The notes below the pieces were generated by a model. The model ran no database searches. It worked only from the letters and a program-made list of their open reading frames with translations, and was not told the DNA's origin. DNA of 64,000 bases from Odontocerum albicorne (lineage: Eukaryota; Arthropoda; Insecta; Trichoptera; Odontoceridae): positions 17,565,220-17,629,219 of the forward strand of contig OX463859.1 of NCBI GenBank assembly GCA_949825065.1, written 5' to 3'. The position numbers and the translations under genes are program-made. Each line of letters begins with the position of its first letter. The stretch's first letter is position 1. Shown in pieces: positions 34,547 through 45,749 of this stretch.

Positions 34547-34694
34547 ATATGGCCTTCTGGGTTCTTCCGGTTGCGGAAAGACTACGCTGCTGTCGTGCGT
34601 GGTGGGCGTTCGAACTTTGATGTCAGGGTACATCAGAGTGCTAGGCAGGGAGTCTGCAAGGTCCATCGCAGCCAGGATCGGGTATATGCCACAG
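34547..34694 (+). CDS. ABCH transporter, exon with Walker A
   Basis: Internal coding exon of an ABC half-transporter, subfamily H (often auto-named ABC transporter G family member 23). It starts after TTTTTTGTCTAG at 34546 with the third base of a codon and ends in CAG before GTATAAG at 34695, so the intron phases are 2 and 0. It reads YGLLGSSGCGKTTLLSCVVG, a complete Walker A (GSSGCGKT) that binds ATP phosphates, and ends IGYMPQ, the start of the Q-loop. The upstream A-loop exon was not found. Splice sites, frame and match to the next two exons make this a real host gene. In insects ABCH members act at plasma membranes of epidermis in cuticular lipid transport; the substrate of this one is unknown. 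Confidence 0.93.
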
Positions 34695-34879
34695 GTATAA
34701 GCTTCTTTACATTTTATCTTCGTATTGTAATGTATAACTACAACTCAGCCATGCTTTACAAAAAAAATCAACCATTCAGAGAGATATGTAAAATTCATAA
34801 AGTATTTAAAATAAACTGACTGACTAGAGTTTTTCCCCATTTTTGTAATAATAATCGTAATAAAATGACAATTTATATA

Positions 34880-34968
34880 GTGCCCTCACGACTCGACTCA
34901 AGGACGCCCTTGCTCGGGATTCGAACCCACTATTATTGACAAATTAAAATATGTGTGTCGTGTTCATA
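34880..34968 (-). mobile_element. SINE-3-like fragment
   Basis: CTCACGACTCGACTCAAGGA, CGCCCTTGCTCGGGATTCGA, ACCCACTATTATTGACAAAT. The GATTCGAACCC word is an inverted B box. Similar phrases occur at 45660, 49150, 53500 and 56510. Confidence 0.55.
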
Positions 34969-35169
34969 TATAATAAAATCACAAATTTGATGAGACCTCC
35001 AAAAAGTGGTTGTCTTCCAGAGCTTCTTAAAGCTATATATTATACACCACTTTGTAATGTTGTAATCGAATCTTGAGGTTGTGGAGGAAGGAGAATAAAC
35101 CGTTATTTTTTTTCTTATTGTTTTTTCCCGTAGTCCGTGAAAAGCCCATATTCGAAAATATATTTTATT

Positions 35170-35990
35170 TCAACGTTCAAATAAGTGAAAAACATGAAGA
35201 CCTGCAAAATAGTCTGCAAAGGTGGAGAAGAATCTTGGAGGATAATGGATTGAGACTAAGCAGAAAGAAAACAGAGTATCTGTACCTACCATTCGAGAAC
35301 ACAAATGCTGTCACTCCCGTAATGCAAATGGATGGAGAAACATTACCAAATTGTGACTCCTTTGAGTATCTTGGGTCACTCATCCATAGAGATGGAGGAT
35401 GCGCAGCCGATGTAAAACATATAATTAGTGTGGGGTGGATGAAGTTTAGATCAATGACGGGAGCTCTATGTGATCCGAAAATTAAAAAAAAAATCCAGTA
35501 AAGTTAAAAGGAAAAGTATACCAAACGATTGTCAGACCCGCACTCCTCTATGACTCCGAATGCTGGACGATGTATAACTCTTACTCTAGGCAACTAGAAA
35601 CTGCTAAAATGCGCATGCTAAGATGGTCAGCTGGTGTGTCCCTAAGAGACAAAATAAAAAGCTCACTCATTCGTGGAAGTCTGGGTGTTACAGACATCAA
35701 CAGCAAGATGGAGGAGAGGCGATTGAGATGGTATGGGCACGTTGGACGCAGAGCACCCGATCACATTGTAAACCAGGCAATCTCCATGGATCTTCCTCGA
35801 ATAACAACCATATGAAGACCAAAGAATTCATGGGTGGTGCAAAAAGATAACCTGATGCAGAGGCACGGCCTGGGGGACGTAGTCCGGGACAGAAGCACAC
35901 AATCTGAGGACGAGGAGAGCTGACCCCAACAGTCTTCGCAGACAATGAGTTGTGATGGAGCTAGGGAGAAGTTCAAATATATTTTTTGAA
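35170..35990 (+). mobile_element. RTE-B LINE 3' fragment
   Basis: Frame 35073-35501 reads SEKHEDLQNSLQRWRRILED, NGLRLSRKKTEYLYLPFENT, VMQMDGETLPN, YLGSLIHRDGGCAADV. A run of A at 35482-35492 marks a frameshift; then 35570-35815 reads ETAKMRMLRWSAGVSLRDK, RGSLGVTDINSKMEERRLRW, YGHVGRRAPDHIVNQAIS. The 5' truncation lies just after the FADD active site. The copy lies in the 20-kb ABCH intron, same strand. Confidence 0.87.
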
Positions 35991-36094
35991 AGAAAATATG
36001 AAAGAAATTACAACAAATTATATTTAAGCAATGTAACACAATAGAAAATAATCTAGAACAAGACCAACCCAACACATAAAAAAACCATACAATT

Positions 36095-36790
36095 TAGTTA
36101 ATCCGCATGAACAACTTCTTCACTTGACTCCTGTAAGTAGTCAAAGTCATGTGAAAGTCCATACAATGTCCATATTGATTGTCCAATCTGTGCAACTTTG
36201 TTATGCAAAACTTGTACAAATCATTATTTTCGACCACTTCAATATGGTCAAAACAAAACATTTGAACAGGTGGGCCTAAAAGGAACATGTAACACGACAA
36301 GCTGAGTTAGTTCCGGACAATTAAAATATTAACTGACAATATTAAATAATGCTGTAAGGTCAAACATTTTTCTATCTAACAAGGTTGTAAGTCTTAACAC
36401 TTCCAACAACAGACCATAGTCCAGTCCAACACAGTTCTTAAGATCTGCAGTTTAATGTTTACAAAACGTAAAAACTTCCGCTGTATGCATTCAATTTTTT
36501 TCAACATGAACATCGTTGTGAGGTGACCATATTGCAATCCGAAATTGTTCTTATCAGAGAAGTATACAACATTTTAAATAAGAAAATTCATTACTTAGTT
36601 TCAATATGATGCCCAGTTTTGGCAATACTGCAAATGTTAGTGTATCAATGTGCGGAACAAAGCTCAGCATCTCATCAAATATAACTTCGAGGTAACGGAC
36701 TTGCGAAATAGTTCCCAGTACCATTTTATAAGCATGGTTACATGTTAATATTGATTTTTTTTTCAGCTGAACGTCAGTTAACAGTTAACA
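36095..36790 (-). mobile_element. Jockey-type LINE, post-RT fragment
   Basis: The reverse complement of 36721-36550 reads LGTISQVRYLEVIFDEMLSF, VPHIDTLTFAVLPKLGIILK, LSNEFSYLKCCILL then a stop. It continues to WSPHNDVHV-like and CKH words and to the frame 36300-36094. The order (LGVIFD, FVPHI, Y..VVW.PH) is that of jockey-type reverse transcriptases after the palm. It has multiple stops. Confidence 0.72.
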
Positions 36791-36887
36791 TCAGTTTACA
36801 CTTACAAACATTAAAAAATATATATGATATGATACCGGACTTGATTCTCTTCTATTCAAAACGGTAAATGGAATAATAGACCAGATG

Positions 36888-37200
36888 TCGGCAACATAGG
36901 GCACGCGTGCCACTAGGTGGCACTCGGAAGGTGTTTTGGTGGCACGTCATAAAGAATGACAAATAATGAAAATTTCATCAACAAATTACATGTATCATTT
37001 TTTAAACGAAACGGTTCCTTACACGAAATGATTAGTTTTTAGGGAAACATCAAAAATTTTCTCGATGCGTGACTCATTTTCTTAGACGAAATAATGAGTT
37101 TTTTTAGGGAGAAAATTCCAAAATATTTGGTGTGCAAAATCTCACTTTAATTTTGAACAGGGCCTCCAATTTATATTGCGCAGTGGTACGCGGAGTGTCC
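36888..37200. other. Possible hAT scrap and unassigned DNA
   Basis: CAGATGTCGGCAACATAGGG, CACGCGTGCCACTAGGTGGC resembles one end of a hAT element. GCAGTGGTACGCGGAGTG at 37179 could be an eroded other end, but they do not pair well. Confidence 0.3.
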
Positions 37201-37362
37201 AATATTTAAAAAAAATTAAAGCACTTCAGTGCATATAGGTTATCGACCGTTGGAATAGACTTTCCTTAGTTATTGGAATAGATTAATCCGAACTCCTTCA
37301 AGAAGTACGAGTCTAGGGCAAGTAAGTGTTGTAAGCAGACTAGAATTTTTTCGAGTATCTAT

Positions 37363-38535
37363 TTATTTATTTAACACTTTTATTGCAATACAATCTGGCG
37401 GGATTATTGCCAGGCGGCAATCTCTTCCAACCAACCAGACAAAAGTAAATGAAGCAAGTTACATGGTCGCATAAATCATTCAAATGACTATCCATCCGCA
37501 CGAAATCCATAAACATATAGATGAGTACATGCCCACGAACCCCACAAAGACGAACAATCACCCGAACATTATTTTTCATATAAATTGAGATAATATCAAT
37601 CAAAAGGAAAGGAAGCGATGTTGGAGAGGAAAGGAAAAGAAAAATTAGGAATGAAACATGTTATTTTACTGAGTAGAAATTAAGAGTTTTTTTCAGTCGC
37701 TTCTTAAAGCATGCCAAGGACGGAGCGAGTTTTATATTGGTTTGTAACTGATTCCAGAGTCTCACTGCATAGACAGTAAATGACAACGTAAAGAAAGAGG
37801 AGCGGTGAACTGGAAAGGCCAATAAACAATCTCTGTTTGAGCGTAGCGCTAATCCATGATTGGAAAGACGCTGAAAATTTTCGGCGAGATAAGAGGGTGC
37901 GGCGGGACAGTTAAGGATGTTATACAATAGAGACAGTATGTGAATTTGGCGTCTATTTCTAACATTCAACCAGTTCAATGCCTTCTGGTATGAAGTTAAA
38001 TGGTCGTACTTTCGTAGGTTGAAAATGAATCTTACACACATATTTTGAAGACGCTGTAATTTGTCCAGCTGTTCCTCTGTATCATCCAAGTAACATACGT
38101 CCGCATAGTCCAGAATCAGAAAGAGCAGAGATTGTACGAGTAAAATTTTGGTTTTAGTTGGTAGGAATCTTTGCAACACTTTAAGGGAATGAAGGCTGAA
38201 GAAGATCCTTCGGCTTACCTCATTTATTTGATCTCGCCATGAGAGAGTGTTATCTATTAGCACTCCTAGGTTTTTAACAGTTTTATGTAATGGTATGATA
38301 GAGCCATCAAGTAATATTGGAGGAAGTAAGTCAGTGTTGAATGTACAGAGAAGCTGAGGGCTACCAATGAGGATCGCTCGAGACTTCTTTGGATTTATGA
38401 GTAAGCCATGCTCCCCAGTCCACTCAGAGATCGATTGAAGGTCCGCATTTAGATCGTTCAAAGCCGCGTGAAAGAAATTTGGATCAAAATGAATATACTC
38501 GTATATCTGTAGGTCATCCGCATACAGTATCATCG
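37363..38535 (-). mobile_element. LINE-A, best copy (truncated 3' half)
   Basis: Minus frame 38533-37661 is open for 290 codons. It begins at the RT active site LYADDLQIY and runs through SEWTGEHGLLINPKKSRAIL, KNLGVLIDNTLSWRDQI (thumb region), LVQSLLFLILDYADVCYLDD, LDKLQRLQNMCVRFIF, the YQKALNWLNVRNRR block, and LACFKKRLKK near the end. This is a CR1/jockey-type non-LTR reverse transcriptase without endonuclease and without the first palm motifs. The 3' tail (37660-37363) has a second small open frame (78 codons, 37603-37367) and ends in (TTTA)n as seen on the plus strand. It lies antisense in the ABCH intron. It cannot move by itself. Confidence 0.92.
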
Positions 38536-38539
38536 GGAA

Positions 38540-39105
38540 TCAAACCTAAATACGTTAAATGAAAATCCAGTATATTACCACTTAAACCAATTAATATGTG
38601 CATTATTTTTATATCCTCTTATCGAAGGCTACAATTTTATTCACGACGAAAATTTTCAGTTTTTCACAATACAATAAATACACTGTAGAGTTTGACATTA
38701 TATAAAACATATTTAAAAGAACACTAATTGATAATTAATCAAGATTTTCACCAAAACGTATAATTTATAAATAATAGCAAGGATCTAAATCCTAATAACC
38801 AGTGTTCATATCATGCACAGTTTTGTCAGCAGATTAGTGCAAATGTTACCAATTATATTATTATAGCCAATTTACATCTCAAATCCATTCTCTGGCACTA
38901 CCATCGAGAGGAGGGGAAGATGCAAACTCAGCAGACACACATGACACGCATGGCAACTAATGGAATGTTCACCATCCCTAGAGTTAAAACCTCTTTTGCC
39001 CAAAGGCAATATGCTTATTTGACATACATCCCATGACATACAATGGCGTGCCGACTTCAATAAAAGTAAAGGTAGGAAAACCATTTAGACAGTCGATCGG
39101 AGCGT
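38540..39105. other. Unassigned stretch
   Basis: AT-rich, no recognised element. A 70-codon minus frame (39084-38872) has no known domain. Confidence 0.4.
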
Positions 39106-39109
39106 GGTT

Positions 39110-39470
39110 GTTATTGCGACAGGATTTTGAGTACTTGGGCTTTCAGGATGAATGACGAGTGGAAAGGATTTATGTGAGCTCGTGAGTGTGGGTCTCTTCT
39201 TGTTTTAATTTTGGTTGTTTTTGTATTTGTGTTTCTGTGTGTTTTTCTTTTTTTTGTTTTGGATTTGTTTTGATTTTTATTCTTATGATTGTGTGCGGTA
39301 TATTGTGGGATGAATATTTTTGGTCTTTCTGGAGTGATAATGTGTGAGGAGTTGAGTTTCGCAAGATGTTTCCAGTTGTAGTTGAGTGTCACTGTTTGTC
39401 AGGTTGATGAGAGCGTGCAACGGGGTTTTTTGTGTTATCAAAAATCGGAAAGAAGTATCGATTTATTTTT
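39110..39470 (+). repeat. Repeat segment, partly copied at 55700
   Basis: GTCACTGTTTGTCAGGTTGA and GTGCAACGGGGTTTT (about 39388-39430) occur inverted at 55701-55745. It lies directly upstream of the LINE tail at 39470 and may be part of the same element. A T/G-rich stretch fills 39190-39290. Confidence 0.5.
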
Positions 39471-39655
39471 TCATGCTAAATATCCTCAGTGAGATACAGG
39501 CAAAAGCCTAGTTTACTGGGGATACGACAAATGAAAGGCAACAAACCCAGATCCATTAAAATTATATGTCCAAATCAAATTACCTGTTGTTTTTTCTCAA
39601 ATTGTGTATATTTCTTGTCATGTGTAATAATAAATAAATAAATAAATAAAATAAA
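39470..39655 (+). mobile_element. LINE 3' tail with (TAAA)n
   Basis: CTCAGTGAGATACAGGCAAA, AGCCTAGTTTACTGGGGATA, then AATTACCTGTTGTTTTTTCT and AATAAATAAATAAATAAA. It is an inverted partner of 15545-15735. No RT frame is attached. Confidence 0.85.
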
Positions 39656-39721
39656 ATATTGGTTAATTCAGTCACCATCCACCTAAGCTGACATTGTTGC
39701 ACTAAATATGTCCACATCCAT

Positions 39722-40095
39722 TTTTACGTCGTCCTTTACTGGCCATGCAGTGAGACTGTGGAATCTGTTACAAACCAATGTTAGACTCGCTCTGTCCTTG
39801 ACATGCTTTAAGAAGCAACTGAAAAAACTCTTAATTTCTAGTCAGTAATATAACGTGTTTCATTCCTGTTTTATTTTCTTTCCTCTCCACCTTCCTTTTT
39901 CCTTTTATTGGTGATATTTCACTTTTACTTTTATTGTGTATATGTTCATAAGTTTTATCAAGATGGATAATTAAATGAGTATATTTTTGCTACCATAAAT
40001 CTACCTTTGTTAACTTTAGTCTAGTTGGTTGGAAGACGTTGCCACCTGGCAATAGGCTTGTCAGATTGATTTTACTATGAAGTGTTCCACAAATA
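39722..40095 (+). mobile_element. LINE-A 3' fragment
   Basis: TTTTTACGTCGTCCTTTACT and GTTAGACTCGCTC, TTGACATGCTTTAAGAAGCA encode the last 40 residues of LINE-A. The stop and 3' tail follow, then AATAAATAAG at 40090. Confidence 0.83.
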
Positions 40096-40164
40096 AATAA
40101 GAATACATTTGGCTAGGAGACAAAACATTATGGTGCTGGAGAAACACTTGCCCTTGATTATCAT

Positions 40165-40378
40165 GATATATGTGAAAAGAAATGTTCGGGTGATTGTCCG
40201 TCTTTGTGGGGTTTATGGGCATATGCTAACGTATGTGTTCATGGATTTCGTGGGGATGGATAGTCATTTGAATGTTTTTTTGCGACCATGTAATTTGCTT
40301 TATTTACTTTGTCTGGTTAGTTGGAAGAGATTTCCACCTGGCAATTTGCAATAAAAGTGTTGAAATAAATAAAATAAT
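40165..40378 (+). mobile_element. LINE-A 3' tail fragment
   Basis: AAATGTTCGGGTGATTGTCC, GTGTTCATGGATTTCGTGGG, then GGTTAGTTGGAAGAGATTTC and GCAATAAAAGTGTTGAAATA. Only the untranslated tail is present, 70 bp after the previous copy. It contains the small tail frame (81 codons, 40109-40354). Confidence 0.83.
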
Positions 40379-40794
40379 CCGAGTCAGTTATCGTATTGCA
40401 CTTTGGGCACATTCTTACTACTGGGTTACAGAAGTTACTACAAATCATGATAAAAAAAATGAAGAACATTTTCATCGTGATTATACGAATATTCTTTATT
40501 AGTAAAAAAACTTGTTATTGGTTGCACTTATTTGTATCAATGTTACATTGTCCATATAACTACAAAACGATATAGGTTTTCGCGTCATACGAGTATCAAC
40601 TTTAAGTTCACTTTTAGGAATAATGTTAACAATTGTGTAAATTGGTAACATCGCAGCTTAATTTAATATAACTTTCTGTGAGGTGATAGGATAATAGACT
40701 CGCCTACGTTTTCAGAACTCATTAACTTCCTAATACTTCTAAGAAGTACGAGATTGCAGAATGTATTCATGTGCAAGAATTATAAATGTTGTAG

Positions 40795-41005
40795 ATGACC
40801 TCCGTGGTCTAGTTCCTAAGACGCTTATGTCCCAATCCGGGGGTTTCGGATTCCATTCCTATTGGAACTCAAATTTTGTTAGAGAAGGATTCCAGTGTGT
40901 TTTTTTTAATTAAGACCTCTAGAACATCTTTATATTTGGTTTAAACAGATTGCCGCATAGCAATAAGTCTATTAGGTTGTACTATATACAAGTATTTCAA
41001 AACAA
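40795..41005 (+). mobile_element. SINE-1, near full length
   Basis: GATGACCTCCGTGGTCTAGT, then TCCTAAGACGC (A box), CCGGGGGTTTCGGATTCCAT (B-box region), a T-rich middle, AGATTGCCGCATAGCAATAA and TTGTACTATATACAAG. It is about 210 bp long. Confidence 0.8.
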
Positions 41006-41009
41006 TTTT

Positions 41010-42000
41010 AATATCTTGGAAAGTTCTCGTAGGGAGCGTTTTTATATATTTGAACCATGAATCAGGAAACATGGAATGACTGGTGGATTTTTTTCCAAAA
41101 AACCTTTTCGAAATTTGTAAACAACCTTTTGTAAATGAATATTTTTCCTCATTTATTATTGTGTACGTTTACATTTTTTTTAAACTGAAACTCTGTATAA
41201 TATCGCTGTTTTTTGTTAGTTTAAATGTTATTCATGCGTATTTCAGTTTGTTCGTGTTTTTAGTTCATTTTCTAAAAATAACATTATTTTTCCTTATTGA
41301 TGTGTGATTTATGATTCCGTTGTTTGTTTGGATGTATGTTTCTTTTATTTATTATTTTTTCTTTGTAATATATAGCACACTTAGGAATAAATTAAAGACG
41401 CAACTTGTTAAAACTATATTTACCCCAAAATAAAATTTATGAAGGATGGAGACAATTTGATAAGAATTCTACATATTGATGGAATAACCCCGATTATCTC
41501 ACGTTTACTTTCAGAGAAAATAATACCTGTATATTTATTTCACTTACAATTGTATAGATAAAAAGATATTTAACACCAAAGATTAGCGAAATAAAGTACT
41601 TGTGAAAGTACTAGTATATTATAATGGCACAAAGTAAGATGGGCACTAGAATAGAAAAACATAAGTGTTGTCTTTCTAAAAACAATTTTTCAGAATTTGC
41701 AAACCATATAATAGAGACAAATTGTGCATTCAAAGATAATACGGTACAAGTTTGACATACGTCAAAGAAATTATAAAACAATGAATTTAAAAATATTAGA
41801 AATACACAAAGCCACCACAAGCAAAACCAAAAAAATACCCAAAGAACGCAAAAGGTTTCACACCTCTTAAACATTTTTCCTCAACATTAATACTACCGAA
41901 TTCTAAGAAACATTTGTATAAAATCTTTTAATTAATTTATTTAAAAATAAAACTTTCCGTAAATGTACCAAAAACACTTATGTTGTTGGTGGTCCATAGT
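41010..42000. other. AT-rich stretch, nothing recognised
   Basis: Hydrophobic short frames (41083-41307 plus, 41874-41611 minus) look like chance T-rich translation. Confidence 0.45.
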
Positions 42001-42004
42001 AAAG

Positions 42005-42425
42005 TTTAACTTTACTGCCCATGCAGTGAAACTCTGGAATCAGTTACAAACCAATATAAGACTCGCTCGCATGCGACTGAACTGACTGACAGAAGCGACT
42101 GAAAAACTCTTAATTTTTAGTCAGTAAAATAACGTGTTTCATTCCCGATTTTTCCTTACCTCTCCACCATCCCTTCCTTTTCTTTTGATTGATGATATCT
42201 CACTTCATTTGAAAAATAATGTTCTGGTAATTGCCCATCTTTGTGGGGTTCATGTGCTCACGTATGTGTTTATGAATTTCGTGGGGTTGGATAGTCATTT
42301 GAATGATTTATGCAACCACGTAACTTGTTTTATTTACTTTGGTCTGGTTGTTTGGAAGAGATGGCCGCCTGGCAATAAGCCCGGCAGATTGTATTTGCAA
42401 TAAAGGTGGTAAATAAATAAATGAT
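42005..42425 (+). mobile_element. LINE-A 3' fragment
   Basis: CTGCCCATGCAGTGAAACTC and GAATCAGTTACAAACCAATA, then a deletion, AAAACTCTTAATTTTTAGTC, stop and 3' tail ending GTAAATAAATAAATG. The small tail frame is open for 89 codons (42134-42403). Confidence 0.83.
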
Positions 42426-42704
42426 AATAAATAAAGTTACATGACACCAGTCTGATTTATGAGCTCTGCTCTCGTAACAAACCGGGATTATTCCGTCTGA
42501 AGAGAGCCTCGGAATAGGAAGAAGAAAGCGGAGATTGGAACAATAAGTTACTTAACAAAGTAATTTTCTCTCAAATATTCTAATATGGGGTTCCACAAAA
42601 TTAAAACCGAAACCTTTGATAAATTATTCATATTTAGATCAAGTGATTATTTTTCAATGGTAAACTGATCATTGTAAATATCTTACAGAACTTTTATTTC
42701 TACA

Positions 42705-42800
42705 GTTGTATGGAAAGGTGTGTGTATGTGAAGAAGAGGCGAAAAATATATATCGAATTAGGAAAGTCTGATGCTCTGTCCTCTTTGCCTACCAATGTTG
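42705..42800 (+). mobile_element. RTE-C 3' tip
   Basis: TATGGAAAGGTGTGTGTATG, then GGAAAGTCTGATGCTCTGTC and CTCTTTGCCTACC, directly next to an FB-1 half element. Confidence 0.65.
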
Positions 42801-42811
42801 TCTACAAACCT

Positions 42812-42910
42812 CGTTTGTTTTATCAAACACTGTTTATTCCACTTTATGTACGGTATAACCCTACCGGTTTCAAGGTTTTCACCTCATCATCAGGGGAGTA
42901 CAAACGAGAC
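42812..42910. mobile_element. FB-1 half element (single arm)
   Basis: TTTGTTTTATCAAACACTGT, ACTTTATGTACGGTATAACC, CTACCGGTTTCAAGGTTTTC, CACCTCATCATCAGGGGAGT and then ACAAACGAG. Only the left arm and the centre are present; the right arm is lost. Confidence 0.85.
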
Positions 42911-43019
42911 TGTCTGTAAGGAATATAATAGATTGTACAAAAAGTTATTTCATATATTTATTTCAAATTCAATAGTTTGATTTCATGGTTTTCTATAAAT
43001 CAATAACTTAAAACATGTC

Positions 43020-43426
43020 GTACAATGCTGATTATTCTCAATCAAAACCTTGATTTGGTCGTCATCAGTGGCAATCGACCTTTCAGAGCAGACACCTTCT
43101 TCGAGTGTCGTATCTCCATTACGGAATCTTTTAAACCACATTTGACACATACGATCACTGTATTATCGCCATACACTGTACATGTATGTTTTTTGTTTGT
43201 GTAGCATTTTTTCAATTCGATAGTAAAATGTAACAAGCGTCGAAAAAAAAAACAATTATTTTGTTCAGTTTTCAAAATGACAAAAAAAACTCTCAAGCAA
43301 TTCGAGTATATAATGATCAAAATAATGTGCTAAACTATCACCTTTCATAATTCAACCTGTTCGGAATGAAGTAAGCAACGAAAAATAGATCCGACAAAAT
43401 ACGAAAGTACTTTCCGGACAACCCAA
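43020..43426 (-). pseudogene. Mariner relic with 5' terminal repeat
   Basis: At the right, 43403-43426 is the inverse of TTGGGTTGTCCGGAAAGT, a classic mariner terminal repeat, with TA beside it. On the minus strand 43320-43042 reads, over two frames, TVYGDNTVIV, then WFKRFRNGDTTLEEGV, ERSIATDDDQIKVLIENNQH. This is the helix-turn-helix half of a mariner transposase with at least one frameshift. It ends at ACGACATG near 43018, and the catalytic half is gone. A fragment of the same family lies at 45495-45640. Confidence 0.87.
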
Positions 43427-43429
43427 TAA

Positions 43430-44575
43430 CTCGCACACTGTCCATAAACGATGTTTCTAATTCAAAACCATATTTTACACTCTCGCAATATCCTTACGAA
43501 GTGGGCTGGACTAAATCAAGATTAATGACACTTATTTCCCAACAACTATTGCACACATGCAAAAATGCTAAACGACGGGAGAAAATTCTTCAAATGTAAA
43601 CCGTCTGAAATGCAATAAGATATACCATTCAGCCAACAAAGTAACAGCTCCACTGTTACTTGTTGGCTGATCTGTTGTATCTATAGTGGGTCAAAATATG
43701 GTGCGTTATCTCTGTCATGGTGATGTATTTGCCCGTATCTGTATATGACACTTTCCAAGAACTAGTTTTGTATCATCGTTGATAATCATGATAAATAATT
43801 CTTTAGTAATTAATTGTAACTTTGACCCATATATTTGATCCGCCAACTCCTTTTTTTTTTTTTTATTTCGTAACTTTAACCCAGGAATAAAAAAAGTTTG
43901 AGTTTTAAAGTTCTTATATTTTCGGCCGAGTATAATCGATCTTCGACAATCATAAACTCTCATCAACATGATAAGTTGTAAGACCTAATTATAAGTATGC
44001 ATAATGTCAATCAAATGAATTCGTTAACACACAAACATTTTATTCATTACCATTCCTTTTTCAATTCGTGATTTGTTTCCCTTTTAAAACAGTTGGTTCA
44101 AAGCTGATAACTTAATTGGGGAACTATTTTAAGATAACTCAGGTATGCCAACAGGTTTAATGAGTGTACGGCGGTGATACAAACTTACTCACAGCTCATT
44201 AACTCTCGGAAAGTGGAAGATATGTACGGTCGGTATAAATATGCCAGGTCGGTATAAATCATTACCTAAATCAGTGTTACATAGAACTAGTCATTCAAGA
44301 TACCATAAACCTGCTTGTATATAGTATATAACTCTCTTACTGATTAGCGTTCATAACATTTGTAGTTTTATATCATTACATGCCATTCCCTGTTGGAGTT
44401 CTTGGTCGTTGGTCATATTGTTCTAGACATATAAAGTAACTCCTGACTGTTACAAATGAATTTATTGACAGCCGAGGATTTGTCATCGATCATTTTCATG
44501 AATGAATTGGGTTTTTATTTGATCTGATGGGGTGGAATTAACATTTTGGAGTTTATATAAATGACAGAGCTCTTA
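43430..44575. other. Unassigned stretch
   Basis: Mostly featureless. CAGTTGTTACTTGTTGGCTG-type sequence near 43627-43672 holds a short inverted repeat (AGCCAACAAGTAACAG-like). No gene was found. Confidence 0.4.
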
Positions 44576-44579
44576 ATTC

Positions 44580-45085
44580 TCGTTTAATTCAATTTATCCA
44601 CACCCATACATCTAATATAACTCATTTTGTTTCTCTTACACATTAGCTTTCCTTCTTTCAAAATTTAATTCACTAAGTTCAACCATATTTTTCTTAGCTG
44701 TACTCTACCACTAATCCCACTTATGATTATAGTGTAAATTGCAAACCACGTCTACATACTAATTTTCATTCTTCTTAAAACATAGGTTTTAAGCTGAAAT
44801 TCATTCTTAATAATTCCATTTCTTATTCCATCATACCTCGACACTATATATTATTCTCATTAGCAGTGCATTTACTTAAGCTCCTTTCATTCGTTATCCA
44901 CGACCACATTGAAATCCCTAAATGTAGGCAGTAATACTTTGCTGTGACTCATAATTTTGGCAGATCTTGATATTACTTTGTTTAAGTATGTCGTTTAGCA
45001 TCCTATTGCTTCTCGCCGTTCAATATCTCTTTTCATACTTTTCAATATCTGACAATATAGCAGAATTCTTCAATATTACTTGATT
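44580..45085 (-). mobile_element. RTE-C LINE fragment
   Basis: The reverse-complement phrases CTTTCCTTCTTTCAAAATTT (44647), TTATTCCATCATACCTCGAC (44822), GGCAGATCTTGATATTACTT (44958) and TATCTGACAATATAGCAGAA (45046) appear in family order, with strong decay. Confidence 0.68.
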
Positions 45086-45111
45086 AATTTTACGAGTAAA
45101 TCATAAAATTC

Positions 45112-45137
45112 TAGGGGGGGGGGGGGTGGGGGGGGAT
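45112..45137. repeat. Poly-G run
   Basis: Two G tracts of about fourteen and eight bases with one T between them. It is the only such tract in the window. Confidence 0.95.
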
Positions 45138-45254
45138 TGCCTTTTAAAAAAATACGAGTAGTTCTATCTAGACAATAAAAGGTAGATGAAAAAGCTAAGC
45201 AATACTGAAGGTTTGTCATTCCAAACGTGCTGAATGTTTTTTTTTATTATAAAA

Positions 45255-45445
45255 GGTAATATTTAAGTGTATTTATTATAATTTACGTATTAAAATGTGT
45301 GGGCTGAAAAAAACATGTGACATACTCACGGCCGGACTCGCCCTCCTATTAGTGGGGGTGTATCTTGATTGGGAGGATGTTATACGACGAGTCCAGACCC
45401 TTTAATAGCTTCTCTCTCAAATGTATTTTCTTTTCCATTGCCCTA
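45255..45445 (+). repeat. LINE-like 3' UTR repeat, third copy
   Basis: AAATGTGTGGGCTGAAAAAA, GTGGGGGTGTATCTTGATTG, CGAGTCCAGACCCTTTAATA. Its inverse matches the pair at 25060-25760. Confidence 0.65.
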
Positions 45446-45494
45446 ACATATGTTTCTTACTTACAATGTTTCTATCAATAAATCTATTATTTAT

Positions 45495-45640
45495 TTAAAT
45501 GCGGTTCAAAAATTCCGTAACGATGATATGACACTCGAAGATGGTGTCCGTTCTGAAAGGCTGATTACCTATACTGACGACCAAATCATGGTATTGATCG
45601 ATAATATCCAGTGTTTTACGACATGAAAGATTGCTATGAG
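45495..45640 (+). pseudogene. Mariner transposase scrap
   Basis: Over shifted frames it reads an RFKN-like piece and then DMTLEDGVRSERL, YTDDQIMVLIDNIQCFTT. It matches 43020-43150 in inverse orientation and ends at the same ACGACATG word. Confidence 0.72.
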
Positions 45641-45654
45641 TATAATACTGAAAA

Positions 45655-45745
45655 TATCAAAATTCAAATCTCCTCGAGAGCGCTCCAACTCGCGACTCGA
45701 ACCCGCAATTATCAAACAAATCACGTCTGGCAGATTTAACAGCGT
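45655..45745 (-). mobile_element. SINE-3-like fragment
   Basis: CTCGAGAGCGCTCCAACTCG, CGACTCGAACCCGCAATTAT is similar to the 34880 fragment; CGACTCGAACCC is an inverted B-box word. Confidence 0.45.
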
Positions 45746-45749
45746 CCGA

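Noticed and set aside
39170..39392. Lys/Thr/Asn-rich minus frames of 64 and 93 codons
   Set aside because: They are low-complexity translation of a T/G-rich stretch in a repeat.
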